Positions 1 through 6,900 of a DNA stretch of 8,605 nucleotides are shown here, piece after piece. The translations under genes were made by a program, and so were the position numbers. The notes below the pieces were generated by a model. The model was not told where the DNA came from, did no database searches, and saw nothing but the letters and a program-made list of their open reading frames with translations. This DNA comes from DATHXC01 sp041662005 (GTDB taxonomy: Bacteria; Pseudomonadota; Gammaproteobacteria; Burkholderiales; Methylophilaceae). Position 1 is the first letter of the stretch. The number at the start of each line of letters is the position of its first letter. The stretch is from NCBI GenBank assembly GCA_041662005.1, contig JBAZTJ010000113.1, forward strand, positions 1 to 8,605, read 5' to 3'.

Positions 1-537
1 CCATTTGACGACGTGCAAAATCTGCCTGATGCCGTACTTACTTATCTATTGCCTACACGGTATTGCGAATCCGACAGGTTTATCGAGCTTGGCCAGGAAA
101 TTGTGGCTGGCGTTGCGCCCGGCTATGACCAGGTTGCAGCTATCGTGGCGTGGATACAGGCCAATATTCGTTTCAATCCGGATTCCATCCACTTTCAGTT
201 GTCCGCAGTTGAGGTCAACCAGCAGCGTGAAGGCGTATGCCGGGAGCTGGCACATCTGGGCATCGCACTATGTCGCGGGCTATGTATCCCGGCGCGTATG
301 GTGGTGGGATACCTGCACGAGCTTGAGCCTATGGACTTTCATGCTTGGTTTGAGGCGTATGTGGGCGGGCGCTGGTATACCTTCGATGCCACCCAGCCGC
401 ACCCCAGAGGCGGGCGTGTCACCGTAGCCTGTGGCCGCGATGCTGCCGATGTTGCCATATTCAATCAGTTTGGCCCGGCGCTGTATCCGCGCGAAATGTC
501 GGTGCGCGTCGAAGAGCTGGATTCGGCGCCGGATTAA
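1..537 (+). CDS. Transglutaminase-like domain protein, 5' end cut by the window
   Basis: Papain-fold transglutaminase-like protein. Families of this fold act as cysteine proteases, peptide N-glycanases or transamidases; the substrate here is unknown. The reading frame is open from base 1 (PFDD, then VQNLPDAV), so the GTG at 13 is an internal valine and the true start lies to the left. Counting from base 1, the catalytic triad is visible: Cys80 in GVCRELAHLGIALCR, His114 in DFHAWFEAY and Asp129 in WYTFDAT. The hydrophobic strand after the Cys helix (ARMVVGYL) is typical of the fold. No signal peptide can be judged because the N-terminus is missing. The next gene, also transglutaminase-like but of a different subtype, begins 5 bp after the stop, so the two are probably one transcript. 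Fold and triad are secure; the biochemical role is not. Confidence 0.88.
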   Translation, partial: PFDDVQNLPDAVLTYLLPTRYCESDRFIELGQEIVAGVAPGYDQVAAIVAWIQANIRFNPDSIHFQLSAVEVNQQREGVCRELAHLGIALCRGLCIPARMVVGYLHELEPMDFHAWFEAYVGGRWYTFDATQPHPRGGRVTVACGRDAADVAIFNQFGPALYPREMSVRVEELDSAPD

Positions 538-542
538 ACTCA

Positions 543-1397
543 ATGCAGAGATTACGCATTCAACACGTAACGGAATATCAGTTCCCCACCGAAGTGACGC
601 TTAACCAGCATCGACTTTTGCTGCGCCCACGTGAGGGGCATGATGTACGCATTGAATCCTCCAAGTTAAAAATTACGCCAGACTACAACATCAAATGGCA
701 GCGTGATGTGTTTGATAACTCACTGGCTGTGGTCAATTTTCTGGAGCGCTCAGATAAACTGATCATCGCCAGCGAGGTGGTGATCCAGCATTACGAACAG
801 GCACCCTATGACTTTTTGGTGGACGATTATGCAGTGAATTTTCCATTTATGTATGAGCAAGGTGAGCAGGTGGATCTTGCGGCCTTCCAGAGAATGGTTT
901 TCCTCAACGATCAACAAACCATCAACAGCTGGCTATTGCAGCTTGGCTTGTACGGGATGGAGACCTTTGCTTTATTGGTCAAATTGAATCAGGCCATCAG
1001 CAACAACTTTCGCTATCAAATGCGAGAGGAGGCTGGCGTACAATCGCCCGCCCAGACCTTAACCCAGCGCAGTGGATCTTGCCGCGATTACGCCACCCTG
1101 TTTATTGAGGCTTGCCGTAGCCTTGGTCTTGCTAGCCGTTTCGTTAGTGGGTACTTACATGCGCCGGCAACCGAGGCTGGCAATGCCACTACCCATGCCT
1201 GGGTAGAGGTCTACCTGCCGGGCACCGGCTGGAAAGGCTTTGACCCGACAGCCGGCGAAGTCACCGGCAATCGACATATTGCCGTTGCGGTTGCCAGGGA
1301 TCCCGAAGCCGTGCCGCCAGTCTCCGGCAGCTTTATTGGGCCTGGCCTGGTAACGCCAACCATGCTGGTGAATGTCCAGGTCAACCTGCTGGCTTGA
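543..1397 (+). CDS. Transglutaminase family protein with bacterial N-terminal domain
   Basis: A 284-residue protein of the COG1305 type. Residues 1-85 form the beta-rich N-terminal region seen in bacterial transglutaminase-like proteins (start MQRLRIQHVTEYQF, then HRLLLRPREGHD). A papain-like catalytic domain follows at about 140-240. The triad is Cys180 in RSGSCRDYATLFIEACR, His218 in TTHAWVEVYLP and Asp234 in GFDPTAGE, with the usual SRFVSGYL strand between Cys and His. Length is close to the common 270-300 residues. There is no signal peptide, so it is probably cytoplasmic. The ATG has only a weak Shine-Dalgarno (GGA at 531-533, inside the previous gene), consistent with translational coupling to the upstream transglutaminase gene. 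Related proteins are commonly encoded beside a circularly permuted ATP-grasp protein and an alpha-E protein, which would lie left of this window if present. Function is unproven: a peptidase or amide-modifying activity is inferred. Confidence 0.92.
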   Translation: MQRLRIQHVTEYQFPTEVTLNQHRLLLRPREGHDVRIESSKLKITPDYNIKWQRDVFDNSLAVVNFLERSDKLIIASEVVIQHYEQAPYDFLVDDYAVNFPFMYEQGEQVDLAAFQRMVFLNDQQTINSWLLQLGLYGMETFALLVKLNQAISNNFRYQMREEAGVQSPAQTLTQRSGSCRDYATLFIEACRSLGLASRFVSGYLHAPATEAGNATTHAWVEVYLPGTGWKGFDPTAGEVTGNRHIAVAVARDPEAVPPVSGSFIGPGLVTPTMLVNVQVNLLA

Positions 1398-1422
1398 TCG
1401 TTTGTTGCTCCAGCCAGGTTTG

Positions 1423-1435
1423 CTTGAAATTCAAG
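1423..1435. repeat. 13-bp odd palindrome CTTGAA-A-TTCAAG
   Basis: Perfect 6-bp inverted arms around one central base, 26 bp past the stop of the second transglutaminase gene. It is too short and lacks a T-run, so it is not a terminator. It could be an operator half-site pair for a dimeric regulator acting on the following gene, but no regulator is identified. Confidence 0.4.
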
Positions 1436-1470
1436 TTACCGTCCCATGACTGCGAAATGCACAGTGACAC

Positions 1471-1483
1471 ATATCCCGGATAT
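1471..1483. repeat. 13-bp odd palindrome ATATCC-C-GGATAT
   Basis: A second perfect 6-1-6 inverted repeat, 48 bp centre to centre from the one at 1423-1435 and ending 3 bp before the candidate -35 element at 1487. Its position beside the putative promoter makes an operator role plausible. The two palindromes do not share sequence, so they would bind different proteins, or one may be chance. Confidence 0.4.
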
Positions 1484-1486
1484 TGC

Positions 1487-1516
1487 TTGAGTTCACCAAA
1501 ATAAACGTTTTAAACT
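1487..1516 (+). promoter_or_regulatory. Possible sigma-70 promoter for the HemD-like gene
   Basis: TTGAGT (1487-1492) and TAAACT (1511-1516), separated by 18 bp. Each matches four of six consensus bases. Transcription would start near 1523, giving a leader of about 58 nt. Within that leader, CCGATC (1543-1548) and GGTCGG (1553-1558) can pair across a TGCT loop, with one G-U pair, just upstream of the ribosome binding site. This is a consensus reading only. Confidence 0.33.
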
Positions 1517-1569
1517 AAACGCACATGCACACCGCCTAACAACCGATCTGCTGGTCGGATTAACTTTCC

Positions 1570-1574
1570 AGGAA
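1570..1574 (+). promoter_or_regulatory. Ribosome binding site deciding a TTG start
   Basis: AGGAA lies 7 nt before the TTG at 1582. It supports TTG over the first in-frame ATG at 1606, which has no purine-rich site at proper distance and would remove the first beta strand (KTIAIME) of the fold. Confidence 0.65.
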
Positions 1575-1581
1575 CATAACA

Positions 1582-2388
1582 TTGAAAAATAAAACCATCG
1601 CCATTATGGAAAACCGTGCCGGGGAACAACTGGCCGACCTGGTGAGAAAATATGGGGGCACCCCTTTTTCTGCGCCCGCGCTGGCAGAAATTCCTGATAT
1701 CGACCCGCTACTGATCACGCAGTTAGTCCATGGCTGGCAGGCGGATGTACCGGATATTTTCATCTTCCAGACGGGAGTTGGCGTGAAAGCCCTGTTTGCG
1801 ACTACAGACACTCTTGGCATCACCGAACAGTTGCTGCAGATTCTTACCACCACCACGGTGGTGGTACGTGGGCCCAAACCTACGGCGATATTACGTTCAC
1901 GCAATGTGCGTATCGATAGGACGGCCAAGGATCCATACACCACCGCCGAGGTGCTGGCCGAGCTGGATGTAGCGCCTATTGCGGGTAAGCGCGTGGTGGT
2001 ACAGCGTTATGGCGATACCAACTGGGAGCTGCAGAAAGCGCTTGAAGAGCGAGGCGCGCAGGTCGCGGAGATTGCGACTTATCGTTGGAGCCTGCCGGAA
2101 AATACCAAGCCCATGGTGGACCTGATGGATGCGCTGGATGCGGATACCGTCGACGTGGTGTGCTTTACCAGTGCATCGCAGGTGTACAACCTGTTTGCCG
2201 TTGCCCAGCAACTGGGGCGCGAAGGCGCTTTGCAAGCGGGTATGAACCGCAGCCTGGTGGCTTCCATAGGCCCGGTTTGCACCGTGGCGCTGGGAAAATA
2301 TGGTATTCGGGTGGATATTGAGCCTAATCCACCCAAACTGGGCCCGTTTATTACTGCCATTAATAGCCGGTTGGCAGAGTCGGCATAG
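1582..2388 (+). CDS. Uroporphyrinogen-III synthase (HemD) family protein, probable paralogue
   Basis: A 268-residue protein with the two-lobe HemD fold. True HemD cyclises hydroxymethylbilane to uroporphyrinogen III with inversion of ring D. Lobe 1 strands include KTIAIMENRAGEQLADL (3-20) and DIFIFQTGVGVKALF (58-72). The hinge carries VVVRGPKP (93-100). Lobe 2 has GKRVVVQRYGD (135-144), VVCFTSASQV (192-201, the family's conserved S/T-rich loop), ASIGPVCTVAL (227-237) and a C-terminal PNPPKLGPFITAI (248-260). The RGPKP and PPKLGP signatures recall the subfamily of HemD-like proteins, some fused to regulatory domains, rather than E. coli HemD. The gene is not beside hemC or hemX, where betaproteobacterial hemD normally lies, so the housekeeping role is doubtful and I give no symbol. 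The start is TTG, chosen from the AGGAA at 1570. No terminator follows. Confidence 0.85.
   Translation: MKNKTIAIMENRAGEQLADLVRKYGGTPFSAPALAEIPDIDPLLITQLVHGWQADVPDIFIFQTGVGVKALFATTDTLGITEQLLQILTTTTVVVRGPKPTAILRSRNVRIDRTAKDPYTTAEVLAELDVAPIAGKRVVVQRYGDTNWELQKALEERGAQVAEIATYRWSLPENTKPMVDLMDALDADTVDVVCFTSASQVYNLFAVAQQLGREGALQAGMNRSLVASIGPVCTVALGKYGIRVDIEPNPPKLGPFITAINSRLAESA
1845..1866. repeat. GC-rich 10-bp inverted repeat inside the HemD-like gene
   Basis: TACCACCACC (1845-1854) and GGTGGTGGTA (1857-1866) are perfect inverted arms around AC. As RNA this could form a 9-bp stem with a 4-nt loop. It encodes the strand TTTTVVV just before the RGPKP hinge, so the symmetry may simply arise from Thr ACC and Val GTG codon runs. 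Confidence 0.6.
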
Positions 2389-2409
2389 TCAAGCGGACCA
2401 TGCTGTTCA

Positions 2410-2431
2410 GGGAACAAGTTGGGGAACAAGT
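2410..2431 (+). repeat. Tandem direct repeat GGGAACAAGT
   Basis: Two identical 10-bp copies, at 2410-2419 and 2422-2431, with a 12-bp period. They lie in the gap between the HemD-like gene and the lipid methyltransferase gene, just upstream of a possible promoter. A tandem regulator site or a replication-slippage duplication would both fit. Confidence 0.55.
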
Positions 2432-2434
2432 CAG

Positions 2435-2463
2435 TCGAAGATAGTAGGTTTTCTGTGTATTAT
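2435..2463 (+). promoter_or_regulatory. Weak candidate promoter upstream of the Cfa-type gene
   Basis: TATTAT (2458-2463) matches five of six bases of the -10 consensus. TCGAAG (2435-2440), 17 bp upstream, is a poor -35 with three of six. The tandem GGGAACAAGT repeats end 3 bp before it, suggesting possible activator dependence. No terminator is visible between the HemD-like gene and this point, so read-through is also possible. Confidence 0.25.
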
Positions 2464-2502
2464 CATTGGAGTAGCAAGCGAAGAGACTAGTATTTCTATG
2501 AT

Positions 2503-2510
2503 GGGGAGGA
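2503..2510 (+). promoter_or_regulatory. Strong ribosome binding site of the Cfa-type gene
   Basis: GGGGAGGA contains GGAGG at 2505-2509, 5 nt before the ATG at 2515. It is the best Shine-Dalgarno in the window and fixes the start codon. Confidence 0.75.
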
Positions 2511-2514
2511 CGCA

Positions 2515-3813
2515 ATGTTGTCTGATCTGGAAGAAGAAAAGGTTAATAGCGATATCGAAATTGCCAAGCGCATCATCTATCGCTTATTCCAATATTATCC
2601 GCGCTCGCTGGCCATTTATCTGTGGGATGGCAAGCTGTTACGGTTTGGCAATGACGAGCCGGCATTCACCCTGACCTTCAGGCACCCCAAGGTACTACGT
2701 GATTTGGTGTTCTATCGGGACCCAGTGCGTCTGGCCGAGGCGTATTTTGAAGGACATGTGGAGGTTGCAGGCGACTTCAATGCGGCCATGAAACTCAGGT
2801 ATTACCTGGAAACACTCAAGCTGCAGGTGGCTGAGAGAGCGGCGCTGGTGTGGGATGTGTTAAGGCTCAATGCCCCACAGCCAAGCGGGCTCACCACCAA
2901 TAAAGCGGTATCAATAGGCACTCAGCCGCAGCAAAACAGCGCCGACTCAATCGCCTTTCATTACGACGTTTCCAACGAGTTTTACCGGTTATGGCTGGAT
3001 CAGCGCATGGTGTACTCATGTGCCTATTTTGAGTCGCCGGAACAGGATCTGGATACAGCACAAACCAACAAGCTGGACCTTATCTGCCGTAAGCTGCGGT
3101 TACAGTCTTGTGAAACCTTGCTAGATATCGGCTGTGGCTGGGGCGCGCTGATCTGCTGGGCTGCCCGCTATTATGGCGTTCATGCCCATGGCATTACCCT
3201 TAGCCGACAACAACACCAGTACGCCAGTGAAATGATACGACAGCAGGGGTTGGAACATCTGGTTCAGGTGGAGTGGCTGGATTATCGAAACCTGCCAGCC
3301 GCGGCCAGTTACGACAAAGTCGTCAGCGTCGGCATGTTTGAGCATGTCGGGCTAAAAAATCTGGCAACCTATTTTGATACTGTGCACCAGGTGCTCAAGC
3401 CCGGTGGTGTATTCCTGAATCATGGCATCACCAGTGACGAAGCGGGATGGAGCAACACCATTTCGACCAAGTTTATCAATAAACATGTTTTCCCCGATGG
3501 TGAGCTGGATACCATCAGCAATGTGTTGCATAGCATGGAGGAGGCCGATTTCGAGATTGTGGATGTAGACGGCCTGCGACCCCATTACGCGCTGACTTTA
3601 CGCCACTGGGTAAGTCGGCTGGATGCTAATGCCAAGGAGGTAATTGCCGAGGTTGGCGAGCGTGCTTACCGCGTCTGGCGGTTATACATGACGGGATGTG
3701 CCTTGCAGTTTGAACAGGGTGCTACCGGTATCTACCAGATACTGGCCGTGCGCAAAGATGGCAAGCCGCCAGCACTGCCGCTTACCCGGCGCGATATCTA
3801 TCAGGACGACTAA
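2515..3813 (+). CDS. cfa: Cyclopropane-fatty-acyl-phospholipid synthase family methyltransferase
   Basis: A 432-residue SAM-dependent enzyme expected to transfer a methylene group to the cis double bond of unsaturated acyl chains in membrane phospholipids, working at the inner face of the membrane. Residues 1-130 are the N-terminal lipid-binding domain (IYRLFQYYP, AYFEGHVEVAGD); the methyltransferase domain follows. SAM motif I is LLDIGCGWGAL (202-212). Residues matching the known E. coli Cfa active site are present: Cys169 in MVYSCAYF, Glu276 in SVGMFEHVG, His303 and Ile305 in LNHGI, and Tyr358 in LRPHYALTL. The C-terminal helix and strand TGCALQFEQGATGIYQILAVRK is typical. It is about 50 residues longer than E. 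coli Cfa (382). It has its own strong ribosome binding site. The oxidoreductase and DUF1365 partners often found beside cfa-like genes are not next to it. A related methyltransferase with another lipid product cannot be excluded. Confidence 0.93.
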   Translation: MLSDLEEEKVNSDIEIAKRIIYRLFQYYPRSLAIYLWDGKLLRFGNDEPAFTLTFRHPKVLRDLVFYRDPVRLAEAYFEGHVEVAGDFNAAMKLRYYLETLKLQVAERAALVWDVLRLNAPQPSGLTTNKAVSIGTQPQQNSADSIAFHYDVSNEFYRLWLDQRMVYSCAYFESPEQDLDTAQTNKLDLICRKLRLQSCETLLDIGCGWGALICWAARYYGVHAHGITLSRQQHQYASEMIRQQGLEHLVQVEWLDYRNLPAAASYDKVVSVGMFEHVGLKNLATYFDTVHQVLKPGGVFLNHGITSDEAGWSNTISTKFINKHVFPDGELDTISNVLHSMEEADFEIVDVDGLRPHYALTLRHWVSRLDANAKEVIAEVGERAYRVWRLYMTGCALQFEQGATGIYQILAVRKDGKPPALPLTRRDIYQDD

Positions 3814-3834
3814 AGGCTTATGCCGGTTAGCTCT

Positions 3835-3913
3835 GCAAGCTTGCTCTTCACCTATCAGACACTGAAATGCCTGTAGCTGTGCAGGAGTGAAGCTAATATA
3901 CTTTGGGCATAAT
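3835..3913 (+). promoter_or_regulatory. Leader/promoter region of the DUF748 gene, not resolved
   Basis: This 138-bp gap holds the 10-bp palindrome GCAAGCTTGC (3835-3844), a small hairpin with arms CCTGTA (3870-3875) and TGCAGG (3880-3885, one G-U pair, GCTG loop), and an AT-rich stretch with two -10-like hexamers, TATACT (3897-3902) and CATAAT (3908-3913). Neither hexamer has a convincing -35 at 16-18 bp. The hairpin lacks a T-run, so no terminator for the upstream gene is claimed. Confidence 0.22.
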
Positions 3914-3940
3914 AAGTAGTTGATCGTTGCAATGCTTGCC

Positions 3941-3944
3941 GGAG
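3941..3944 (+). promoter_or_regulatory. Ribosome binding site deciding a TTG start
   Basis: GGAG lies 7 nt before the TTG at 3952. It gives the protein a basic N-terminus (KKIKNIVRGK) followed by a membrane segment, as expected for an inner-membrane anchor. No better-placed ATG exists in frame. Confidence 0.6.
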
Positions 3945-3951
3945 TTGTCGC

Positions 3952-6900
3952 TTGAAAAAAATCAAAAATATAGTACGTGGTAAACCATTCAGTATCGTTG
4001 CAATCACCTTGCTGGCTTACCTGGCTTTTGCCTATTTTGCGGTAAACCCTTTAGCAAAACGTATTTTGCCGTGGATTGCTGAAAACAAGCTGGCGAGCCA
4101 CCTCAGCGTCGAGCAGGTCAAGTTCGACCCGCTGCGCCTGATCCTCACCATAGACCACTTGCGCCTGACACGCCTCAATGATGCGCCACTGGCGGGATTC
4201 GACAGGCTGTACCTCAATCTGGAAACAAGCGGCTTGTTGCATTTTGCCTGGCGCTTGAAAGACATCCGCTTAACTGCCCCGCAAGTGACGCTGGATATCG
4301 CGCCTGATGGCAAGCTCAATTGGGCAGACCTGATTGCCAAGTTGAATGAAGACAAAGAGCCGGATGATGCCGGCATGCCGCGGGTGATGATAGACCACAT
4401 CCTGGTCGATCGTGGCAATATTGAATATGCAGACCGCGATCGCAGCACACCTTTCAAGGCCGTGTTGCAACCGCTGGGGGTGGAGCTGGACAGCCTGTCT
4501 ACCTTGCCGGAAGATCGTGGCGAATACACCATAGTCGGCAAACTGCCCGAGCAGGGCGGGACGCTGAAATGGAAGGGCGACCTGGGCCTGAATCCGCTGG
4601 CATCCAACGGCAAAGTGGATATCCAGGGCATCAAGCTGGCCAAGCTGATGCAGGTGCTTGAGGGGCATGCCCTGCCTGTGCGCCTTACCAAAGGTGATCT
4701 GGCAACCAGTTTTACTTATCGCTTTGCTATGGCTAAAACCGAACCGGAGCCCAAACCCGTGGCTCAGCTAAGCAATCTCATACTCAAGCTGAATCAGGTG
4801 GCGGGGGAGCTGGACGCTAATGCAGGAAGCCCCACAGCCCTGGAGGTGCAGGGTCTGAGCCTGGCTTTGCCACAACTGGATTTTTCCATGCAGCACGGCA
4901 CACAGCTCACGGTGAAGGGGCTGGGCGTGGTGTTGCAGCAGCTTACACTCACTCGTGAAAACGCCCCCTTATTCAAGCTTGGCGAGGCCAACATCAACGC
5001 GGTAGATTTTGATCTTGCCAGCAACCACCTGGATGTGGGCGAGGTGTTGCTCAAGGACGGCCTGGTGAATGCAAACCGCAGCCGGGATGGCGCTATCGAC
5101 TGGCAACAGCTGGTGGCTGGATTAAGTTCAACCGAGCCGGCAGCCTCTGCTCAAGCTGATGTGCCGAAAAAATTAGACGAAAAATCGGAAAAATCAGACA
5201 AACAAAAACCATTCAATTTTGATATCGGCAGCCTACAGCTGCAACGCTGGCAGGCGCATTTTCAGGATCAGCAGTTTATTCACCCGCTAGGCGTCACTAT
5301 CCAGGATATGAACCTGGGGCTGGCAGTATCCAACCGCGATGGCGGCATTCGTGTCAGCCAGCTTAATAGCCGGGTATCAGGGCTGGCGGTGCAGTCGTCG
5401 CTATACCCACAACCTGCTGCCCGCCTGGAAAGTATCAGCCTGGAGAATGGCAGTGTCGACGTTGCCAGCAATAGTGTCAATATAGGTGCCATAGTGCTGT
5501 CCGGCCTGCAGGCACAAGTGTTGAAGGAGGCCAGAAAACCGCTGAACTGGCAGGCAATGCTGGAGCAGCCTGCTGCAGTGAGTGCGAAAGCAGATAGCAA
5601 GGCAGCTCAGAAGCCAGGCTGGGCATGGTCGCTGGAGCGATTGGCGCTTGAGAATTCGGCGTTACATATAGAAGATAAATCGACAGCCACGCCGGTGATG
5701 CTGGATATACAAAATGCCATGCTTGAGTTGCGTAACAGCACACAGGATATCGCAAAATCCCGGCCGTTCAAGGCCAGTTTCCAAGTCAAACAAGGTGGTA
5801 CGTTTGATGCCAGCGGCAAGCTTGCCATATTGCCTATGCAGGCGGATATGCAGGTCAAGCTGGCTAAACTCGCGCTTAAGCCTTTTTCACCTTATGTTAA
5901 TCAGCAGGCTTTGCTCAAGCTGAATGACGGTACTGCCAATATAGGCGGCAAGTTGGCGGTAAGGACGGATAAGTCGTTCAGCGCAAAGTTTCAAGGGGGC
6001 TTTAGCGTGAACAACCTGGCAATCAGCGAAGAGGACACAGGCGCGACCTTCCTCAACTGGAAATCGGTTTCCAGCGATACGCTCAAGCTGGGGCTTGCAC
6101 CTAACCAGTTGCATATGGATGAGATGCGCATAGAGCAGCCCGTGAGCAAGTTTATTATCTATGAAGATAAAACCCTCAACATCAAGCGTATCTTGCGCCC
6201 GTCGCCAGCCACCGCTAACGCGCCAGCCCAATCTGCCGCGGCTCCAGCAGATACTAAGGATAGCTTCCCGATTATCGTCGAGCGCGTACGCATCAATAAC
6301 GCTGAGCTGGAATTTGCCGATCTATCACTCAAACCCCAGTTCGGTACACATATCAACAGCCTGTCAGGGGTTGTCAACGGTTTGTCTACCAACCCTGAGA
6401 CGACCGCACAGGTGGAGCTGGATGGTAAAGTCGATGAGTATGGTTCCGCGCGTATACGCGGCAGCTTGCAGCCGTTTAAGGCTACCGAGTTTACCGACCT
6501 GAAACTGGAGTTCAGGAACCTGGAAATGAACCGACTGACCCCATACTCAGGCAAGTTTGCCGGGCGCAAGATTGAATCCGGCAAGCTTTCGGTAGACCTG
6601 GAATACAAGATCAAGCAACGCCAGTTAGCCGGCCAGAACAAGTTTGTGCTGAATAAATTACGCCTGGGTGAACGTGTAGAAAGCCCTGATGCTTTGAGCT
6701 TGCCGCTTGACCTGGCGATTGCGCTGCTGGAAGACAGCGATGGCCTGATAGACCTCGATCTGCCGGTGTCCGGCAGCCTGGATGACCCGCAGTTCAGCTA
6801 TGGTAAGGTGGTCTGGAAAGCGTTTGTGAATGTGCTCGGCAAGATCGTGACTTCGCCATTCCGCGCCCTGGGCAAGCTGCTGGGGGTGAGCTCCGATAAG

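Noticed and set aside
13..15. GTG as start of the first transglutaminase gene
   Set aside because: The frame is open to base 1 and the sequence before it reads as continuing protein, with no ribosome binding site; it is an internal valine.
5..427. Plus-strand reading frame of 140 codons
   Set aside because: It lies in another frame of the first transglutaminase gene, whose own frame carries the complete catalytic triad.
1560..1943. Minus-strand frame overlapping the HemD-like gene, and similar ones at 1897-2235 and 2079-2429
   Set aside because: They have no recognisable domains and lie opposite a well-supported gene; they are shadows of its codon bias.
1582..2388. Assigning the symbol hemD
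   Set aside because: Fold-level similarity is clear, but context and signatures suggest a paralogue; the symbol would overstate the evidence.
2410..2431. CRISPR or plasmid-iteron reading of the tandem repeats
   Set aside because: There are only two 10-bp copies and no spacers, cas genes or replication gene.
3870..3885. Hairpin after the Cfa-type gene as a terminator
   Set aside because: The stem is only 6 bp with a G-U pair, and no T-run follows.
4032..4691. Long minus-strand frames inside the DUF748 gene (also 5280-5600, 6159-6641, 6798-7439)
   Set aside because: Their translations are Ser/Arg/Leu-rich without motifs, as expected opposite a long gene; the DUF748 frame is intact and family-like throughout.
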